A stretch of DNA of 41,187 nucleotides, taken from NCBI GenBank assembly GCA_036260255.1, contig DATAAF010000091.1, positions 1-41,187 of the forward strand. Direction: 5' to 3'. Below, one piece after another: positions 1-7,472 of this stretch (the stretch's first letter is position 1; each line of letters opens with the position of its first letter). The notes under the pieces were generated by a model. The model searched no databases. It worked only from the letters and a program-made list of their open reading frames with translations, and had not been told where the DNA came from. The stretch comes from DASZJY01 sp036260255 (GTDB taxonomy: Bacteria; Actinomycetota; Acidimicrobiia; Acidimicrobiales; AC-14). Both the position numbers and the translations under genes were made by a program.

Positions 1-425
1 AGGGTGTGGGCCAGTCGCACCGATCGGGGTGAGAGTGGCCGCCCGCCCCGAGCGCCACCGTCGAGCAGCTGGCCGTAGAGCCGGGCCAGCTGGGCTGACG
101 TCAGGGCGCTGAGGCGGACACGGCCGATGCGGGGGATGACCCACTTGGTCAACGCCTGGCGGTAGCTCGCCCAAGTGGTGGCGGCCAGGGTGGGCTTCAC
201 GGCGTCGAGCCAGGTCTCCAGGTACTCCCCCACCGTCTGGCGCCCCGGATCGGCGTAGACGCCGGTCTGAACCCGGGTCAGCGCCTCCAGGAGTGCCGCC
301 TCGGCGTCCTTACGGGTCCGGTGACCGCCCACCCATTTCTGGCGCTTCCGGCCCTTCTCGTCCCGCCCGAGGTAGAGCACATAGCTCCAGGTCTTGCCTC
401 GTTTGAGCACGCTGCCTCGCACCAC
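1..425 (-). CDS. Phage-type tyrosine integrase, N-terminal part (cut by window edge)
   Basis: About 141 residues are visible, read leftward from GTG. The start is well fixed: an in-frame TAA lies just upstream, and GAGGAGG sits 4 bases before the first GTG and 7 before a second GTG (420-422), so either may be used. The N-terminus (KRGKTWSYVLYLGRDEKGRK) has the three-stranded arm-DNA-binding look of phage and ICE integrases. It is followed by a helical core-binding region (TVGEYLETWLDAVKPTL, then TWASYRQALTKWVIPRIG). The catalytic domain is beyond the window. Known for the family: such integrases recombine an attP with a tRNA attB. The gene begins about 100 bases past the 3' end of tRNA-Pro and points away from it, the usual arrangement for an element integrated in a tRNA gene. 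Prophage or actinobacterial ICE cannot be told apart here. Confidence 0.85.
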   Translation of the reverse strand, partial: MVRGSVLKRGKTWSYVLYLGRDEKGRKRQKWVGGHRTRKDAEAALLEALTRVQTGVYADPGRQTVGEYLETWLDAVKPTLAATTWASYRQALTKWVIPRIGRVRLSALTSAQLARLYGQLLDGGARGGRPLSPRSVRLAHT

Positions 426-437
426 CGGCCTCCTCGC

Positions 438-458
438 GGATTAGCAAGGGATTAGCAA
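438..458. repeat. Two 10-bp direct repeats, 11-bp period
   Basis: GGATTAGCAA occurs at 438-447 and again at 449-458, between the integrase start and the tRNA terminator. It is AT-rich against a GC-rich background. Short direct repeats next to an integrase gene are often arm-type integrase or excisionase sites; that role is inferred. The first copy also holds the TAA that precedes the integrase start on the minus strand. Confidence 0.55.
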
Positions 459-475
459 ATCGTACTTCGGGGCGC

Positions 476-507
476 AAAAAAGGCGGCGGACCGGACGGTC
501 CACCGCC
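476..507 (-). terminator. Intrinsic terminator after tRNA-Pro
   Basis: On the minus strand the arms CCGCC/GGCGG and GGACCG/CGGTCC form a near-perfect hairpin with a 2-base centre and one mismatch, followed by six T. It lies just downstream of the tRNA and before the integrase, so it should end the tRNA transcript and insulate the integrase. Confidence 0.85.
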
Positions 508-526
508 TCTGACCTGGGCTTTTACG

Positions 527-601
527 TCGGGCTGGCCGGATTTGAACCGGCGACCTCTTGACCCCCAGTCAAGCGCGCTAACCAAGCTGCGCCACAGCCC
601 G
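527..601 (-). tRNA. tRNA-Pro, anticodon GGG
   Basis: 75 nt. Acceptor arms CGGGCTG/CAGCCCG pair perfectly and the discriminator base is A. The anticodon stem CTTGA/TCAAG closes the loop CTGGGGG, giving anticodon GGG, which reads CCC and CCU. The T-arm has the canonical GGTTCAAATCC. CCA is not encoded. The 3' half is the likely attachment site for the neighbouring integrase. Confidence 0.95.
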
Positions 602-627
602 TTCGAGATCAGTCTACCCCGGCGCTC

Positions 628-828
628 CTAGAGGACCCGGCCCAGCACCCAGTCGACGCCCTGGTAGGCGCGCCACCCGAGGTAGACGACCACCGCCACG
701 ACCAGGAGCATGAAGTGCCACGGCGTCCTGGCTGGCTTGCCGATGACCGTCTGGCAGTCCGGGCACTCGCCGCCCTGGCCCAGGGACGTCGACGGCCAGT
801 AGCGGCTGCACGTGTCGCACCAGGGCAG
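628..828 (-). CDS. Small zinc-ribbon, single-TM membrane protein
   Basis: About 66 residues. Two CxxC pairs (WCDTC near the start, ECPDC about 20 residues later) form a zinc ribbon. A hydrophobic segment (HFMLLVVAVVVYLGW) then makes one membrane span, followed by a short charged tail. I do not recognise a named family. The frame is open upstream but has no ATG, GTG or TTG. The best candidate is CTG at 828, with GGAGG inside the end of the phosphatase gene about 10 bases away; a missed frameshift is the alternative. It starts 4 bases after the stop of the SpoIIE phosphatase and is probably co-transcribed with it, so a link to that pathway is possible but inferred. Confidence 0.6.
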   Translation of the reverse strand: MPWCDTCSRYWPSTSLGQGGECPDCQTVIGKPARTPWHFMLLVVAVVVYLGWRAYQGVDWVLGRVL

Positions 829-832
829 GGGC

Positions 833-1918
833 TCAGACCCTCCGGACGGCCAGGATGGCCACGTCGTCGGTGAGGGGGGCGGTGGCGAAGTCCCTCGCCG
901 CCGCCAGCAGCGACTTGCACAGCACGTCGGCCGGCATGCCCGGGTCCCGCCGGATGGCCGAGGCGATGCGATCCTCGCCGAACAGAGCGCTGCCGGCCCG
1001 GGCCTCGGCCAAACCGTCGGTGTAGAGGAGCAGCAGGTCGCCGTGGTCGAGCGGGACCTCCCGGCTGAGGTACGTCTCCCGGGGATTGAGGGTCAGCATC
1101 GACCCGGTGGAGGGCAGCGGCCGTACCTCCCCGTCGTGCCAGAACCACGCCGGCGGGTGGCCGGCCGACGCCCACCGCAGGGTCCCGGCCTCCTTGTCGA
1201 CAACCGCCACGCACATCGACACGAACTCCTCGTTGCGGACCTGCGACGAGATCTGGCCGTTCAGCTCCTCGAGGGCCTGCGCCGGGTCTCGATACTGGCG
1301 CAGGAACACCCGCAGCAGGTACTTGACCTGGAAGGCGGTGATGGACGGCTCGATGCCGTGGCCGGAGACGTCACCGATGACCACGGCCAGACGGCCCGGC
1401 CCGGGCTGGAAGAGGTCGTAGAAGTCGCCCGCCATGAGGCCGGTGCCCGCCTCGTACACCCGGCCGACCTCGAAGCCCTCGAACTCGGGGAGGTCCTGCG
1501 GGGCCAGCCGGGCGGCCCACCGCTTGGGCGCCAGGTCCTCCTGGGACAGGGTCTCCTCCGCCCGGCGCTCCAGGCTGGCCCGCTCCTCGATGAGGGCGGC
1601 CTCCTGGAGGAAGGTGCGGCCGTACACGAGGGTCATGGCGATGGGCACGAGGAGGAGGAGCCGCACGGCGTCGAGCCACCCGTCGTTGCTCACCGCGCCG
1701 AGCGCCGCAGTGAGGGCGGCGATGGCGTAGATGAGGGTGTTGTGGACCTCTTTGCGGTAGGCGGAACGGGCGAGGTCGGCGGCCACCGACTCCTCGCCGT
1801 TGGCGCCGCTCTTGATCCGCCGCCAAGACCTTTCGAGCCGAAGCGCCGAGCGACCCCAGATAGCGCTGGCGACGAGACACCCGACGGCGACCGCCAGGAG
1901 GACTGGGGCCTCGACCAT
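833..1918 (-). CDS. Membrane-anchored SpoIIE/RsbU-type protein phosphatase (PP2C)
   Basis: 361 aa from ATG at 1918. The open frame continues 49 codons upstream, but that part is low-complexity and overlaps the divergent promoter region. Three hydrophobic segments lie near residues 5-20, 61-80 and 84-105. The C-terminal domain has every SpoIIE/RsbU signature: MAGDFYDLF, IGDVSGHG, AGHPPAWF, LLYTDGLAEAR and TDDVAIL, giving the acidic metal ligands of a PP2C fold. Known role of the family: Mn-dependent dephosphorylation of an anti-sigma-factor antagonist (SpoIIAA/RsbV type), which releases a sigma factor. No antagonist or sigma gene is adjacent. The N-terminal membrane module is probably the input. 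A small zinc-ribbon protein follows in the same operon. Confidence 0.9.
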   Translation of the reverse strand: MVEAPVLLAVAVGCLVASAIWGRSALRLERSWRRIKSGANGEESVAADLARSAYRKEVHNTLIYAIAALTAALGAVSNDGWLDAVRLLLLVPIAMTLVYGRTFLQEAALIEERASLERRAEETLSQEDLAPKRWAARLAPQDLPEFEGFEVGRVYEAGTGLMAGDFYDLFQPGPGRLAVVIGDVSGHGIEPSITAFQVKYLLRVFLRQYRDPAQALEELNGQISSQVRNEEFVSMCVAVVDKEAGTLRWASAGHPPAWFWHDGEVRPLPSTGSMLTLNPRETYLSREVPLDHGDLLLLYTDGLAEARAGSALFGEDRIASAIRRDPGMPADVLCKSLLAAARDFATAPLTDDVAILAVRRV

Positions 1919-1989
1919 ACCGGTGCAGATGTTACGACGTGTCGCACGGAAACGCCGCGCCGCCCGCCGGGGCTCGCCGACCGGCGATG

Positions 1990-2019
1990 TTGGCTCGGCA
2001 CCGAGGCGTCGTCTACAGT
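1990..2019 (+). promoter_or_regulatory. Possible sigma-70-type promoter
   Basis: TTGGCT (1990-1995), 18 bases, then TACAGT (2014-2019), about 40 bases upstream of the secreted repeat-protein start at 2059. It sits in the gap between divergent genes. Assigned by motif only. Confidence 0.4.
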
Positions 2020-2058
2020 CGCCCCCGTACTTGTGCGTCGTACCGAGGGCGGGACCCA

Positions 2059-3342
2059 ATGACACTCCGCAAGGTTGTGAAACACGTCCGGCACGCGCCC
2101 CGCAAGGGCGCCGTACGGCTTGTACTCACGGCGACGGCTGTGGCGTTGATCGCCGTGTCGGCACCGACTGCCTCGTCGGCCGACGTGACGGCGGTCGAAG
2201 GCCGCGCCTTCGGGGCGAGTGGGAGCGTCAGCCTGTTCGGGGGCCCGCCCATCGTCTTCAACCCGCAACCGACGGTCACGCTCCCGGCGGCCGGTGGCAA
2301 CGTCAGCAACTCGCAGCCGTCGATCGTCTTCCAGGCCGGGCCCGCCCAAGTGCTCACGACAGGACCGGCGAACGTCAGCAGCCAGGGCACGCTCGGCCCG
2401 GCCGGGTCGGTCACCAGCACGGCGACCGTGCAGATGCTGGCCCTGGGCGGGACAACGGCCGACTCGATCAGCTCCACGTGCACCGCCACCGAGACCGGCC
2501 TCTCGGCCTCGACGACTGTGACCAACGGACGGGTCCCCACCTCAGACCCCAACCGCAACGTCGAGGGGGACGAGGTCTACACCACCGTGCCGGTGAACCC
2601 GCCGGCGAACTTCACGCTCAACGGCTTCGTGCCCAGCGTCTCGACGGACTACTACCGGGTCGTCTTCAACGAGCAGGTCGTGAGCGGGAACACCATCACG
2701 GTCCGGGCCGCCCACTTCTACCTCGGTGAGCCGCAGCCGGGGCAGAACCCGGTGGCTCGCGGCGAGATCATCATCGGCGAGGTGGTCTGCGGCGTCACCG
2801 CCGTGCCGGGCACCACCACGACCGTGGCGCCCACCACGACGGTCGCCCCCACTACGACCGTGGCCCCCACGACCACGGTGGCCCCGACGACCACGGTGGC
2901 GCCCACTACGACCGTGGCGCCGACGACCACGGTGTCGCCCACCACCACCGTCGCGCCGACGACCACGGTGGCGCCCACCACCACCGTGGCGCCCACCACC
3001 ACGGTGGCGCCCACCACTACGGTGGCTCCGACGACGACGGTCGCCCCGACGACCACCGTGGCTCCCACCACGACGGTCGCGCCGACCACGACCGTCGCCC
3101 CGACGACCACGGTGGCGCCGACCACCACAGTGGCCCCCACCACGACGGTGGCCCCCACGACCACGGTGGCCCCTACGACGACGGTGGCGCCCACCACGAC
3201 CACCACGACGGTCGTCGACAGATGCAACCCGCCGAGCGGCCCGATCAGCGGCCGGCTGGTGGCGATCGCCAACCGCCTGCCCGCCTTCGTCCGGCCGATC
3301 GTGCTGGCCGTCGCCGTCCGGGTCTGCCAGCGGGGCTTCTAG
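2059..3342 (+). CDS. Secreted Thr/Val/Ala/Pro-repeat protein
   Basis: 427 aa. The ATG at 2059 is chosen because it precedes a basic stretch and a hydrophobic signal segment (LVLTATAVALIAVSAPTASS); the frame extends 40 codons further upstream without signal character. Residues about 40-250 form a Gly/Ser/Thr-rich, probably beta-structured domain with two Cys (SSTCTATE, VVCGVTA). There follow 21 units of TTTVAP (residues about 253-378, one unit reading TTTVSP), then a Thr run and a roughly 50-residue tail with two Cys (DRCNPPSG, VRVCQRGF). The Pro/Thr stretch should be an extended, possibly O-mannosylated stalk, as known for actinobacterial secreted proteins. The hydrophobic tail might bind the envelope. 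No enzyme motif is visible and the function is unknown. It stands alone, between a divergent SpoIIE gene and convergent der. Confidence 0.8.
   Translation: MTLRKVVKHVRHAPRKGAVRLVLTATAVALIAVSAPTASSADVTAVEGRAFGASGSVSLFGGPPIVFNPQPTVTLPAAGGNVSNSQPSIVFQAGPAQVLTTGPANVSSQGTLGPAGSVTSTATVQMLALGGTTADSISSTCTATETGLSASTTVTNGRVPTSDPNRNVEGDEVYTTVPVNPPANFTLNGFVPSVSTDYYRVVFNEQVVSGNTITVRAAHFYLGEPQPGQNPVARGEIIIGEVVCGVTAVPGTTTTVAPTTTVAPTTTVAPTTTVAPTTTVAPTTTVAPTTTVSPTTTVAPTTTVAPTTTVAPTTTVAPTTTVAPTTTVAPTTTVAPTTTVAPTTTVAPTTTVAPTTTVAPTTTVAPTTTVAPTTTVAPTTTTTTVVDRCNPPSGPISGRLVAIANRLPAFVRPIVLAVAVRVCQRGF
2815..3192 (+). repeat. 21 x 18-bp coding tandem repeat (TTTVAP)
   Basis: 378 bases, exactly 21 units of 18. The peptide is constant except one Ala-to-Ser change, while third positions vary freely (ACC/ACG, GCC/GCG, CCC/CCG/CCT). 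The array is therefore old or under selection at the protein level, not freshly expanded. The reverse strand is also open (VVVGAT units), but that is a by-product. Confidence 0.95.
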
Positions 3343-3393
3343 GGCAGGACGAGAGGCTTCTCCCCCCGGGCCCCGCTCGGCGCCGGGCGGCCG

Positions 3394-4728
3394 TCAGGTC
3401 CGGCGGCGGACCCGCAGCTTGAGCGGGGTCGGCCCGAACTCGAAGTGCTCGCGGATGCGGCGCTCCAGGTACCTCAGGTAGGTCGGCGGTAGGGGACGGT
3501 TGGCGAACAGGGTGAACGTCGGGGGGTCGGTCGCCGCCTGGGTGCAGTAGAGCACCCGCGCCCCGGGAGCGGCGTGGGCCGCCTGGGCGGCCTGTACGAC
3601 CTCGTTCAGCTCCCGCGTAGGGACGCGCCGGTGGTAGGCCTCCACCGCCTGGTGGAGGGCAGGCAGCACCTTGTGAACGCCCTTGCCCGTCAGCGCGCTG
3701 ACCTTGAGAACGGGGGCGTAGGCGAGAAAGCCCAGGCGGTCGCCCACGGACGCGGTGAGCGCCGCCCGTTGCTCGGCGTCGAGGCGGTCCCACTTGTTCA
3801 GCACGACGACGATGGGGCTGCCGGCGGCGTCGACCCGCTCAGCCAGGCGCTGGTCCTGGGCGGTGACCCCCTCGGTGGAGTCGAGGACGAGGAGGGCGGC
3901 GTCGGAGCGGTCGATGGCCTGCAACGCACGTACCAGCGAGTAGTACTCGGGCCCCTCGTCGATACGGCTCTTGCGACGCATGCCGGCCGTGTCGACGAAA
4001 CGGATGGGCCCCTCGGCAGTACTCACGACGGTGTCGATGGCGTCGCGCGTCGTCCCGGGCGCGTCGTGCACGACCGAGCGCTCGTCTCCGATCAGGCGGT
4101 TGAACAGCGTCGACTTGCCGACGTTGGGACGGCCGACGATGGCCACGCCGACCGCCGCGTCGGCCTCGCCGTCGTCCGCCGCCACGGCCTCCTCGCGGCC
4201 CTCCTCGGGAGGGAGGGCAGCCACGACGGCGTCGAGGAGGTCGCCGCTTCCGCGCCCGTGGATGGCGCTAACCGGGATGGGGTCCCCCAAGCCGAGGCGG
4301 CCGAAGTCCCAGGCGTCGTTCTCCCGGGTGTCGCCGTCGACCTTGTTGGCGACGACAAGGACGGCCGGCGCGCGATCACGCGCTCGCAGGGCCCGGCGGA
4401 GGACGCCCGCCACCCGGTCGTCCTCCTCGGTGATCCCCACCGTGACGTCGACGACGAGGAGGACCACGTCGGCCTCGGCCACCGCCCGCTCGGCCTGCCG
4501 GCTGACCAGGGCGGCCAGGTCGCCCGCGCCGGCGGGGACCCAGCCGCCGGTGTCGACGACGACGAATTGGCGGCCGGCCCACTCCGCTTCGAGGACCTTG
4601 CGGTCTCGGGTGACGCCGGGGCGCTCCTCGACGATGGCCTCTCGCCGCCCGACGATGCGGTTGACCAGCGTCGACTTGCCCACGTTCGGCCGCCCCACCA
4701 CGGCGACCACCGGCATCCGGGACGTCAC
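3394..4728 (-). CDS. der: GTPase Der (EngA), ribosome assembly
   Basis: 444 aa from GTG at 4728, which overlaps the stop of the upstream gene by GTGA. ATG at 4716 (MPVVAVVGRPNVGKST) is the alternative start. Two tandem G domains are evident: GRPNVGKST, DTGG and NKVDGD in the first, and GRPNVGKST, DTAGMRR and NKWD in the second. A C-terminal KH-like domain follows (about residues 355-444), ending in a basic tail. This architecture is unique to Der, an essential GTPase that matures the 50S subunit. It is translationally coupled to the DUF512 radical-SAM gene. In mycobacteria der directly follows cmk; here cmk is about 14 kb away. The stop lies 51 bases from the convergent repeat-protein gene. 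Confidence 0.97.
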   Translation of the reverse strand: MTSRMPVVAVVGRPNVGKSTLVNRIVGRREAIVEERPGVTRDRKVLEAEWAGRQFVVVDTGGWVPAGAGDLAALVSRQAERAVAEADVVLLVVDVTVGITEEDDRVAGVLRRALRARDRAPAVLVVANKVDGDTRENDAWDFGRLGLGDPIPVSAIHGRGSGDLLDAVVAALPPEEGREEAVAADDGEADAAVGVAIVGRPNVGKSTLFNRLIGDERSVVHDAPGTTRDAIDTVVSTAEGPIRFVDTAGMRRKSRIDEGPEYYSLVRALQAIDRSDAALLVLDSTEGVTAQDQRLAERVDAAGSPIVVVLNKWDRLDAEQRAALTASVGDRLGFLAYAPVLKVSALTGKGVHKVLPALHQAVEAYHRRVPTRELNEVVQAAQAAHAAPGARVLYCTQAATDPPTFTLFANRPLPPTYLRYLERRIREHFEFGPTPLKLRVRRRT

Positions 4729-6086
4729 CCGTCGAGCGCTCGACGAAGGGCCACGCCATCGGTGGCCACGATCTCGACCGGCCGCGGGAGGTCGGCCGGA
4801 CGGCTGCCATCGAGGAAGGCGCCGTTCGAGAGGCAGACGTCGGGCAGGAGGTAACGGTGCCCCTCGGGCTGGTCGGCCAGCACCCGGGCCAGGTCGGCGC
4901 CGACCAGCAGCCCCGTGACTCCGATGTTGCCGCCGAAGAAGTGGTTGGTCACCGGGAGCACCCGGACGTCGGGGCGGCCGAGGCGGCCGACGAGGGGCTC
5001 CAGCACGCGGGCCCCGTACTCCCCGGTGAGGATGGCCACCGGCCCTCCGGCGGGCGGGGGCGGGGCGGAGGCGTTCACCGAGTCGTCGCGAGGCGCCCGA
5101 TAACCCTCGGGCCCGGCGCCGTCCACCCAGGCGAAGAACCCGGGCCGGGTGCCGACCGCCTCGTCCGCCTCGCCGATCAGCTCCTGCTCCAGGGCCCTGG
5201 CCATGCCCACGCCGTCCTCGTGCTGCGGGAAGCCCTCGTAAGCGTCGGCGGCCGGGAAGGGCCGCCCGGCGAGCAGGTAGTACTCGTCGGCGGCGAAGGC
5301 GAGGCGGCGGCCCAGAACCGAGTGGAACACGTCCTGCCAGGTCTCGACGATGTCGACCACCGCACGGGCCTCCTCGGCCGTATGCGGCCGCAGCGAGGCC
5401 TCGGTCGACCACCGGCTCACCCCCAGCGGGACCACGCAGGCGGTGGCCAGCTCGGGGTAGCCGTCGAGGATGCCGCACAGCGTGTCGTCGAGCACGGCGC
5501 CGTCGTTGACGCCAGGGCACACGACGATCTGGCCGTGCACCTCGATGCCGTGGTCGAGCAGGGCCCGGACCCAGCGGAGGCTGGTCGCCCCCCGGCGGTT
5601 GCGCAGCATCCGCGAGCGCACCGCCGGGTCGGTGGCGTGGATGCTGACGTTGATGGGGCCCAGTCGCTCGGTGACGACGCGCTCGAGGTCGAGCTCGGTG
5701 AACCGGGTGAGGGTGGTGTAGTTCCCGTAGAGGAAGGAGAGGCGGTAGTCGTCGTCCTTGACGTAGAGGCTCTGCCGGAGCCCCGGCGGCAGCTGGTAGA
5801 TGAAGCAGAACTCGCAGTGGTTGTCGCAGGTGCGGACCTGGTCGAAGAGCGCCGACGACACCTCCACCCCCAGCGGCTGGCCGTCGGCCTTGCCCACGTC
5901 GACGTCGAGGTGGATGCCGCCCCGCCGCACCTCGAGGAGGAGCTCTCCCTGGTCGACGAGGAGCTGCCACTCGATGACGTCGCGCGGCCGGACGCCGTTG
6001 AGCGAGATGATCTCGTCGCCCGGCCGCACGCCCGCGTCTTCGGCCGGAGAACCGGGCGCGACGGCGACGACCAGAGGAACGGGCAC
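4725..6086 (-). CDS. DUF512 radical-SAM protein with N-terminal PDZ-like domain
   Basis: 453 aa from GTG at 6086. Residues about 1-65 are PDZ-like (APGSPAEDAGVRPGDEI). The radical-SAM cysteines are C87, C91 and C94 (CDNHCEFC, a CxxxCxxC spacing), expected to hold a 4Fe-4S cluster. The central domain contains VSIHATDP and GQIVVCPGVNDG, and the C-terminal part (about 300-450) matches DUF512 (EYYLLAGR; NHFFGGNIGVTGLLVG). The family is widespread and conserved beside der, but its reaction is unknown. The start is supported by TATCCT exactly 6 bases upstream, a leaderless promoter layout. The frame runs on upstream through ispH, but that part is only the antisense of ispH. It shares a 39-base divergent gap with ispH. 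Confidence 0.9.
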   Translation of the reverse strand: MPVPLVVAVAPGSPAEDAGVRPGDEIISLNGVRPRDVIEWQLLVDQGELLLEVRRGGIHLDVDVGKADGQPLGVEVSSALFDQVRTCDNHCEFCFIYQLPPGLRQSLYVKDDDYRLSFLYGNYTTLTRFTELDLERVVTERLGPINVSIHATDPAVRSRMLRNRRGATSLRWVRALLDHGIEVHGQIVVCPGVNDGAVLDDTLCGILDGYPELATACVVPLGVSRWSTEASLRPHTAEEARAVVDIVETWQDVFHSVLGRRLAFAADEYYLLAGRPFPAADAYEGFPQHEDGVGMARALEQELIGEADEAVGTRPGFFAWVDGAGPEGYRAPRDDSVNASAPPPPAGGPVAILTGEYGARVLEPLVGRLGRPDVRVLPVTNHFFGGNIGVTGLLVGADLARVLADQPEGHRYLLPDVCLSNGAFLDGSRPADLPRPVEIVATDGVALRRALDG

Positions 6087-6092
6087 CCGACC

Positions 6093-6098
6093 AGGATA
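6093..6098 (-). promoter_or_regulatory. -10 box, leaderless promoter of DUF512-der
   Basis: TATCCT on the minus strand, 6 bases before GTG at 6086. No Shine-Dalgarno fits in the gap. It matches the TANNNT-N6-start pattern repeated across the window. Confidence 0.65.
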
Positions 6099-6113
6099 CG
6101 GCCCCGCCCTCGC

Positions 6114-6119
6114 TAGCCT
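6114..6119 (+). promoter_or_regulatory. -10 box, leaderless promoter of ispH
   Basis: TAGCCT, 6 bases before GTG at 6126. Together with the opposing TATCCT box it packs two promoters into 39 bases, so any -35 contacts must lie inside the opposite gene. Confidence 0.65.
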
Positions 6120-6125
6120 TTCCGT

Positions 6126-7160
6126 GTGGTCGACCGGGTGCTGCTCGCCTCGCCACGCGGCTTCTGCGCCGGTGTGGAGATGGCCATCAAGGCGCTGGCC
6201 TGGATGGTCCGGGTGTTCGAGCCGCCCGTGTACTGCTACCACGAGATCGTCCACAACCGCCTGGTCGTCGACCGGTTCCGCCGGCTGGGTGTCGTCTTCG
6301 TCGACGACCTGGCCGACGTCCCCGAGGGTGCCCCGCTCATGCTCAGCGCCCACGGTTCGGCTCCCGAGGTCGTCGCCGCGGCGCGGGCCAACGGTGGGGT
6401 CGTCATCGACGCGGTCTGCCCCCTCGTCACCAAAGTGCACCACGAGGTCAAGGTGCGGGCGGGAAAGGGCTACTCGATCGTGTACGTCGGGCACGAGGGC
6501 CACGACGAGGCGGTGGGCACCATGGCCGTGGCGCCCGAGGCCATCCACCTGGTGGAGTCGGAGGACGACGTGGCCGAGCTGCCCGAGCCGGACGGGCCGG
6601 TGGCCCTCCTCGCCCAGACGACGCTCAGCCACCAGGACTGGGCAGGGGTGCTCGAGGCGACCCGCCGGCGGTTCCCCGAGCTGTGGATGCCAGGGCGCAG
6701 CGACCTCTGCTTCGCCACCACCAACCGCCAGGCCGCCCTCACCGAGATCGCCGTCACCGCCGACGCCATCGTGGTCATCGGGTCGGCCAACTCCTCCAAC
6801 ACCGTCGCCCTCGAGAAGGTGGCCCGGGCCGCCGGTTGTCCCCGGGTGCACCGCGTCAACGACGCCCAGGAGCTGCCGCCCGACCTCGCGGGCGTGGTGG
6901 GCGTCACCGCCGGAGCGTCGGCTCCCGAGGAGCTCGTGCGCGAGGTGGTCGAGCGCCTGGCGCCGCGCCACGGCGTCGAGCTGGTGTCGGTCACCGACGA
7001 GGACGAGTACTTCCCGCCCCCGCGGGAGCTGCGGGAGCTCATGGCGGCCCTCGACGCGGTCGTGAGCCTCACCCTCGCCGCCCCACGGGCGCGTGCATCC
7101 CCCTTCGCCGACGACCGCCAGGTCGCCGCCAGCGAGGTGCTCGACTCCCTCGCCGGCTAG
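6126..7160 (+). CDS. ispH: 4-hydroxy-3-methylbut-2-enyl diphosphate reductase
   Basis: 344 aa from GTG, placed by TAGCCT 6 bases upstream. IspH (LytB) makes IPP and DMAPP from HMBPP, the last step of the MEP isoprenoid pathway. The three 4Fe-4S cysteines are C14 (RGFCAG), C98 (DAVCPLV) and C195 (SDLCFATT). Other family motifs are present: HEIVHN, GHEGHDEAVGT, AQTTLS and IGSANSSNT. Length and motif order are normal. The last roughly 30 residues, beyond LRELMAALDA, extend past the usual IspH end and are Ala-rich. It is the only MEP gene in the window. Confidence 0.97.
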   Translation: MVDRVLLASPRGFCAGVEMAIKALAWMVRVFEPPVYCYHEIVHNRLVVDRFRRLGVVFVDDLADVPEGAPLMLSAHGSAPEVVAAARANGGVVIDAVCPLVTKVHHEVKVRAGKGYSIVYVGHEGHDEAVGTMAVAPEAIHLVESEDDVAELPEPDGPVALLAQTTLSHQDWAGVLEATRRRFPELWMPGRSDLCFATTNRQAALTEIAVTADAIVVIGSANSSNTVALEKVARAAGCPRVHRVNDAQELPPDLAGVVGVTAGASAPEELVREVVERLAPRHGVELVSVTDEDEYFPPPRELRELMAALDAVVSLTLAAPRARASPFADDRQVAASEVLDSLAG

Positions 7161-7313
7161 TGCCGCGACCAAGAGGTTCGCCGGGTTCTCCGCCTCGATT
7201 CGGGCCACGGGATCGAGCGCGCGCCACGCCGCCAAGGCGGACGACGACAAGAGGCTCGGCGGGAAACCCGGCGAGCTTCCGCAGTCGCGGCACCAGTAGC
7301 TGACCGCTCGAGC

Positions 7314-7451
7314 GTGGCGGCGGGCGTGCGATCACCTCGGACTGGGGGCGGCGCGGCCACAGCGGCGCGGCTGCGGCTGTCCTGGGCGTGCGGGGTGGGC
7401 GCCGGGTGGGTGGCCGCAGGTGTCGGCCACACCCTGGCCGCCGGCGCCTGA
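7314..7451 (+). CDS. Possible small hydrophobic protein
   Basis: A 45-codon frame from GTG (7314, or a second GTG at 7326). It ends LRLSWACGVGAGWVAAGVGH plus six small residues, resembling one membrane span. It has no clear Shine-Dalgarno and no homologue I recognise. It stops 21 bases before ligB. It may be chance, since high GC makes open frames common. Confidence 0.25.
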   Translation: MAAGVRSPRTGGGAATAARLRLSWACGVGAGWVAAGVGHTLAAGA

Positions 7452-7460
7452 CCGTTCACC

Positions 7461-7466
7461 TACCGT
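7461..7466 (+). promoter_or_regulatory. -10 box, leaderless promoter of ligB
   Basis: TACCGT, 6 bases before GTG at 7473. It has the same layout as upstream of ispH and trpS. Confidence 0.6.
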
Positions 7467-7472
7467 GGCCCG

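Larger units (their letters stand above)
7161..7472. other. Gap between ispH and ligB
   Basis: 312 bases with no convincing long gene. It holds one possible short ORF (7314-7451) and the ligB promoter. No tRNA or strong terminator was seen after ispH. Confidence 0.5.

Noticed and set aside
310..585. Minus-strand ORF of 91 codons
   Set aside because: It reads through the tRNA-Pro and terminator in another frame than the integrase; the integrase frame has the better start and protein character.
2815..3192. CRISPR array
   Set aside because: Repeats are contiguous coding hexapeptide units without spacers; the same applies to 41044-41187.
2718..3272. Minus-strand ORF of VVVGAT repeats
   Set aside because: It is the reverse reading of the TTTVAP array, without its own start signals.
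6087..7250. Upstream extension of the DUF512 frame
   Set aside because: This part is antisense to ispH and low-complexity; the leaderless promoter places the start at 6086.
7161..7313. Possible RNA gene after ispH
   Set aside because: No cloverleaf, T-loop or known riboswitch core could be found.
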